Assembly (NCBI GenBank): GCA_035282925.1
Contig: DATEUW010000029.1
Coordinates: 1-7,116 of the forward strand
Direction of reading: 5' to 3'
Source: ASMP01 sp035282925
GTDB lineage: Archaea > Nanobdellota > Nanobdellia > Pacearchaeales > GW2011-AR1
DNA: 7,116 nucleotides
Part shown: piece after piece, positions 6,021 to 7,116 of the stretch
Layout: each line of letters begins with the position of its first letter
Numbering within the stretch: the first letter of the stretch is position 1
Notes under the pieces: model-generated
Database searches by the model: none
Told to the model about the DNA's origin: nothing
Seen by the model: the letters and a program-made list of their open reading frames with translations, nothing else
Position numbers and translations under genes: made by a program

Positions 6021-6030
6021 ATATTAAAAA
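6021..6030 (+). promoter_or_regulatory. TATA-like element for the arginine decarboxylase gene
   Basis: ATATTAAAAA is centred about 36 bases upstream of the ATG at 6062, in the 69-base gap after gatE. That spacing would leave a leader of roughly 10 bases. No Shine-Dalgarno sequence precedes the ATG. The call rests on composition and position. Confidence 0.35.
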
Positions 6031-6061
6031 CTCCTTTCAAGTAGATTAATTGTATTGCTAA

Positions 6062-6625
6062 ATGGCCCCAAAGAGAATTTTTTTTACCAAGGGAGTTGGA
6101 AGGCACAGACAGAAGCTCGCAAGCTTCGAGGCTGCTTTAAGAGATGCGGGTATAGAAAAATTTAACCTTGTTTATGTTTCCTCAATTTTTCCCCCCAGCT
6201 GCAAAATAATAACCAAAGAGGAAGGTCTTAAGTTTATTCATCCTGGAGAAATTGTTTATTGTGTCATGGCTCGGCAAGAAACAAACGAGCATAACAGGCT
6301 TATTGCATCTTCAATAGGAGTTGCAATCCCCTCTGATGAAAGCCAATATGGTTACCTGTCTGAGCATCACAGTAATGGAGAAACAGATGAAAGAGCTGGG
6401 GATTATGCCGAAGATCTTGCCGCCAGTATGCTCGCCACTACATTAGGGATAGAATTTGACGAAAACATGGGCTGGGACGAAAGAGAGCAGGTTTACAAGA
6501 TGTCTGGGAAAATTATCAGAACAAGAAACATAACCCAGTCTGCCGAGGGCAAAGATGGGATGTGGACAACAGTTCTTTCGGCCGCAGTTCTTCTGGATGC
6601 TAATGGAAACATTAATAATCAATAA
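6062..6625 (+). CDS. pdaD: Pyruvoyl-dependent arginine decarboxylase (PvlArgDC)
   Basis: Decarboxylates L-arginine to agmatine in the cytoplasm. Agmatine feeds archaeal polyamine synthesis and is the donor for agmatidine at the wobble base of tRNA(Ile2). The 187-residue proenzyme is expected to cleave itself between S40 and S41 in VYVSSIFPP, turning S41 into the pyruvoyl group at the N-terminus of the alpha chain. This site aligns with the Ser-Ser site of the Methanocaldococcus jannaschii enzyme. Other family landmarks are visible: FFTKGVGRH (7-15), GLKFIHPGEIVYCVMAR (55-71), an HHSNGETDERAGDYAEDLA segment (102-120) with the likely catalytic E107, and the C-terminal block ending TTVLSAAVLL (169-178). 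Length is slightly above the M. jannaschii protein (165). It lies between gatE (69-base gap) and aspS (30-base gap) on the same strand, in a translation-gene setting that fits a tRNA-modification role, though polyamine supply is equally possible. Confidence 0.95.
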   Translation: MAPKRIFFTKGVGRHRQKLASFEAALRDAGIEKFNLVYVSSIFPPSCKIITKEEGLKFIHPGEIVYCVMARQETNEHNRLIASSIGVAIPSDESQYGYLSEHHSNGETDERAGDYAEDLAASMLATTLGIEFDENMGWDEREQVYKMSGKIIRTRNITQSAEGKDGMWTTVLSAAVLLDANGNINNQ

Positions 6626-6634
6626 TTTAATAAA
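6625..6634 (+). promoter_or_regulatory. TATA-like element for aspS
   Basis: The decamer ATTTAATAAA begins at the last base of the arginine decarboxylase stop codon, 31 bases before the aspS ATG. A pyrimidine-rich stretch follows. Sequence and spacing match the element in front of gatE exactly, implying a near-leaderless aspS mRNA. Confidence 0.5.
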
Positions 6635-6655
6635 TCTCTTTTCCTCTTTTTAGAT

Positions 6656-7116
6656 ATGGAACGCTCCTATGTATCAGATTTGAAGCCAGGGCAAGATGTC
6701 TTGCTGAAAGGTTGGGTCTACGAGATAAGAAACCTCTCAAATATGGCTTTTTTGCTTCTCAGAGATTTTTCAGGAATTGTGCAGTGTGTTGTTAAGGATA
6801 AATCTTTATTGGGCAACCTTAGCCTGGAAAGTGTGGTAGAGATTCAGGGAAAAGTCAAAAAATCCAACGTTAGAGCTGAACTCGCAAGAAACGATATTGA
6901 GGTTGAGGTTTCTGCTTTAAAGATCTTAAATCCTGCAGAAGAGCTTCCTATGCAGGTTAATGAAAAAGCCGTTAAGGCTGAGCTGCCTACTAGGCTGGAT
7001 TGGAGGTCCTTAAGCTTGAGAACTCCAAAATCTCAGGCAATATTCAAAATTCAGGCTAAATTAGTAGAAGGAATGCAGGAATACCTTAATGAAAATGGAT
7101 TCTTACAGGTTTTTAC
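6656..7116 (+). CDS. aspS: Aspartyl-tRNA synthetase, archaeal type, N-terminal part (cut by window end)
   Basis: Charges tRNA(Asp), and possibly tRNA(Asn), with aspartate. The window holds 153 codons plus two bases with no stop, about a third of an archaeal AspRS (about 430-440 residues). The start is chosen because MERSYVSDL matches the usual R-[TS]-[HY]-Y-x-S-x-[IL] opening of the family. Residues about 14-93 form the OB-fold anticodon-binding domain (GWVYEIRNL 19-27, FLLLRDFSGIVQCVV 32-46). The hinge contains LPTRLDWRSLSLRTP (110-124), equivalent to the family's TRLDxRxLxLRxP. The last residues, ENGFLQVFT, lead into class II motif 1, whose invariant proline would be next. The residue after GWV is Y22, a position I recall as relevant to tRNA(Asp)/tRNA(Asn) discrimination in archaeal enzymes. 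Tyr is neither of the two residues I associate with clear classes (Trp or His), so specificity stays open. Confidence 0.95.
   Translation, partial: MERSYVSDLKPGQDVLLKGWVYEIRNLSNMAFLLLRDFSGIVQCVVKDKSLLGNLSLESVVEIQGKVKKSNVRAELARNDIEVEVSALKILNPAEELPMQVNEKAVKAELPTRLDWRSLSLRTPKSQAIFKIQAKLVEGMQEYLNENGFLQVF

Noticed and set aside
1..7116. CRISPR arrays, insertion sequences or long repeats
   Set aside because: No regularly spaced repeats, transposase genes or long terminal inverted repeats were seen. Short AT-rich repeats are expected by chance in this composition.

Overview
The window is archaeal chromosomal DNA. The evidence is a GatD/GatE pair (the archaeal Glu-tRNA(Gln) amidotransferase), a pyruvoyl-dependent arginine decarboxylase, an archaeal-type AspRS, a tRNA gene without encoded CCA, AT-rich TATA-like boxes about 25-30 bases upstream of starts, and start codons without Shine-Dalgarno sequences (probable leaderless or near-leaderless mRNAs). 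The moderately low GC and compact proteins would suit a DPANN-type archaeon (Woesearchaeota/Pacearchaeota-like), but that placement is a guess.

Layout: (1) 61-966, minus strand: a membrane-anchored HtrA/DegP-like serine protease without a PDZ domain. (2) 1028-1099, plus: tRNA-Arg(UCG), followed after 13 bases by gatD (1113-2399), probably on the same primary transcript. (3) 2495-2941, minus: a small four-helix membrane protein resembling DUF2391. (4) 3078-4542, plus: two genes 16 bases apart, a PIN-domain nuclease and an Rnl2-like ATP-dependent RNA ligase. (5) 4568-5992 gatE, 6062-6625 pdaD and 6656-7116 the start of aspS (cut by the window edge), all plus.

Most genes serve translation. GatD and GatE convert mischarged Glu-tRNA(Gln) to Gln-tRNA(Gln). 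AspRS charges tRNA(Asp). tRNA-Arg decodes CGA-type codons. The arginine decarboxylase makes agmatine, which archaea use for polyamines and for the agmatidine modification of tRNA(Ile2).

The least ordinary part is the PIN nuclease-RNA ligase pair. PIN enzymes leave 3'-OH and 5'-phosphate ends, which are the ends Rnl2-type ligases join, so the two genes could form a self-sufficient RNA cut-and-reseal module. Their leucine codon use (about half TTA) differs from gatD and gatE, which suggests separate ancestry. The GatE is also notable: it appears to lack the AspRS-like GAD insertion domain normally used to tell GatE from bacterial GatB.
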